From contig JACQDF010000235.1 in assembly GCA_016201205.1 (NCBI GenBank), forward strand, positions 1 to 34,415: a stretch of 34,415 nt of DNA. The letters run 5' to 3'. Source of the stretch: Acidobacteriota bacterium. GTDB taxonomy: Bacteria > Acidobacteriota > Terriglobia > Bryobacterales > Bryobacteraceae. The translations under genes and the position numbers were made by a program. The notes under the pieces were generated by a model. It had not been told where the DNA came from, searched no databases, and saw only the letters and a list, made by a program, of their open reading frames with translations. Below, piece after piece: positions 33,996 to 34,415 of the stretch (the stretch's first letter is position 1; the number at the start of each line of letters is the position of its first letter).

Positions 33996-34064
33996 TTACT
34001 TTTTCTTCTTAGCAGCCTTCTTGGCGGGTGCCTTCTTAGCGGCCTTCTTGGTTGCGTTCTTCAT
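33996..34064 (-). CDS. 22-residue lysine/alanine-rich peptide (histone H1-tail-like)
   Basis: ATG at 34064 encodes a 22-residue peptide with 11 lysines and 7 alanines; it starts MKNATKKAAKKAP and ends KKKK. AAKKAPAKKAAKK-type repeats occur in bacterial histone-H1-like and extended HU proteins, which bind DNA. Here only the tail exists. It has an AGGGAG ribosome site 9 bp upstream, a promoter at 34124-34152, a leader hairpin and a strong terminator, so it is a complete independent gene rather than a chance frame. A nucleoid-binding or ribosome-binding role is an inference from charge only. Confidence 0.75.
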   Translation of the reverse strand: MKNATKKAAKKAPAKKAAKKKK

Positions 34065-34091
34065 CGATTGATTCTCCCTAACATCAAAATT

Positions 34092-34113
34092 CGCGATCCT
34101 CGAAAGAATCGCG
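34092..34113 (-). promoter_or_regulatory. Leader hairpin of the lysine-rich mini-gene
   Basis: In the transcript, CGCGAUUC and GGAUCGCG pair over 8 positions (one G-U) around a 6-base loop. It lies between the promoter and the ribosome site, ending 12 nt before the latter. It could stabilise the short message or control translation. Confidence 0.5.
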
Positions 34114-34123
34114 GCGTGATTCA

Positions 34124-34152
34124 TATATAAGGTTGTTTGAAGCGAAAGTCAA
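34124..34152 (-). promoter_or_regulatory. Promoter of the lysine-rich mini-gene
   Basis: Minus strand TTGACT (34147-34152), 17-bp spacer, TATATA (34124-34129) in an AT-rich patch. The predicted start near 34117 gives a 53-nt leader. Confidence 0.75.
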
Positions 34153-34247
34153 GAAAAAAATGACGTTGGGTCCCCCGGACGGCCCGGAGAAGCAAAAAAC
34201 GTTTCAAGGTAGAATTGTTTGAACGCATTTTTCATGCCGGGTCTCCA

Positions 34248-34415
34248 GTTCCTCCAAAGCGCAAAGGCCGCGGCCCGCGGCGCCAAGCCGTTGAGGAACA
34301 CCGGAGTGTCCCTGTCGCGGGCGCGGTCCGTTTTGCGCGTGTTCCTCCAAAGCGCAAAGGCCGCGCCACGCGGCGCCAGGCCCTTGAGGAACACCGGAGT
34401 GTTCCTGCCGCGGGC
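34248..34415 (-). repeat. Tandem 93-bp repeat array running off the right edge
   Basis: GTTCCTCCAAAGCGCAAAGG recurs at 34248 and 34341, a period of 93 bp; the second unit is cut by the window end. Each unit holds the inverted repeat GAGGAACAC/GTGTTCCTC and a GC hairpin with AAGGC-type arms. The minus strand corresponds to the coding sense of the actE copy (10095-10184). Both strands have a long open frame through the array because 93 is a multiple of three and stops are absent. The stretch 34153-34247 before it holds nothing else I can identify. Confidence 0.88.

Noticed and set aside
34149-34394. 81-codon minus-strand frame ('MFLKGLAPRG...') as a protein gene
   Set aside because: Most of it is translated repeat, and the rest crosses the promoter of the mini-gene. 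It has no ribosome site.
34234-34415. Plus-strand frame starting MPGLQFLQSAKAA and open to the window end
   Set aside because: It consists of the 93-bp repeat read on the other strand; openness follows from the repeat period.

Overview
This GC-rich window reads like an acidobacterial chromosome, most likely from the Solibacter/Bryobacter/Paludibaculum side of the phylum. That placement is inferred from gene content and repeat style, not from a marker gene. The clues are an alternative complex III plus caa3 oxidase operon, carboxypeptidase-regulatory-type TonB receptors, Tat-tagged sugar-isomerase and amidohydrolase genes, FG-GAP (VCBS) proteins, and many dispersed palindromic repeats. I see no tRNA, rRNA, CRISPR array, integrase or insertion-sequence transposase.

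Layout. 1-4212: a partial HicB-like antitoxin, an exported esterase, an L-rhamnose isomerase, then lipoyl synthase overlapping a metallo-beta-lactamase-fold gene. 4332-16747: a palindrome and a near-perfect sigma70 promoter precede one 12.3-kb respiratory operon, actABCDEF, a small membrane protein, sco, then coxBACD. Its products would take electrons from quinol through ACIII to a cytochrome-c-fused, A2-type haem-copper oxidase. 16787-22486 (minus strand): a TonB receptor, an RsbV/RsbW-type partner-switch pair with its own promoter, and a three-gene hydrolase/amidohydrolase/sugar-isomerase operon. 22518-25043: hrpB helicase. 25131-30865: a small membrane protein, a TolB-like beta-propeller and MetE-like methyltransferase pair, an Oar-like receptor, and a decayed FG-GAP gene. 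31101-33937: an RRM protein, a membrane PIN-TRAM protein, ispD and ispF. 33948-34415: a tiny lysine-rich gene with complete expression signals, and a repeat array running off the end.

The most unusual feature is a set of three repeat families, two of which lie inside essential-looking genes without breaking the frame. A 90-bp copy of a 93-bp repeat (tandem at the right end) sits in the signal peptide of actE. Deleting it on paper restores a textbook lipoprotein signal. hrpB carries two arrays of four 18-bp hairpin units, one the inverse of the other, both in frame. A third, REP-like family lies between genes at 16753 and 30893. Unit lengths of 90/93 and 18 bp are all multiples of three, so these look like small palindromic elements that can spread into coding sequence, comparable in behaviour to Rickettsia palindromic elements.
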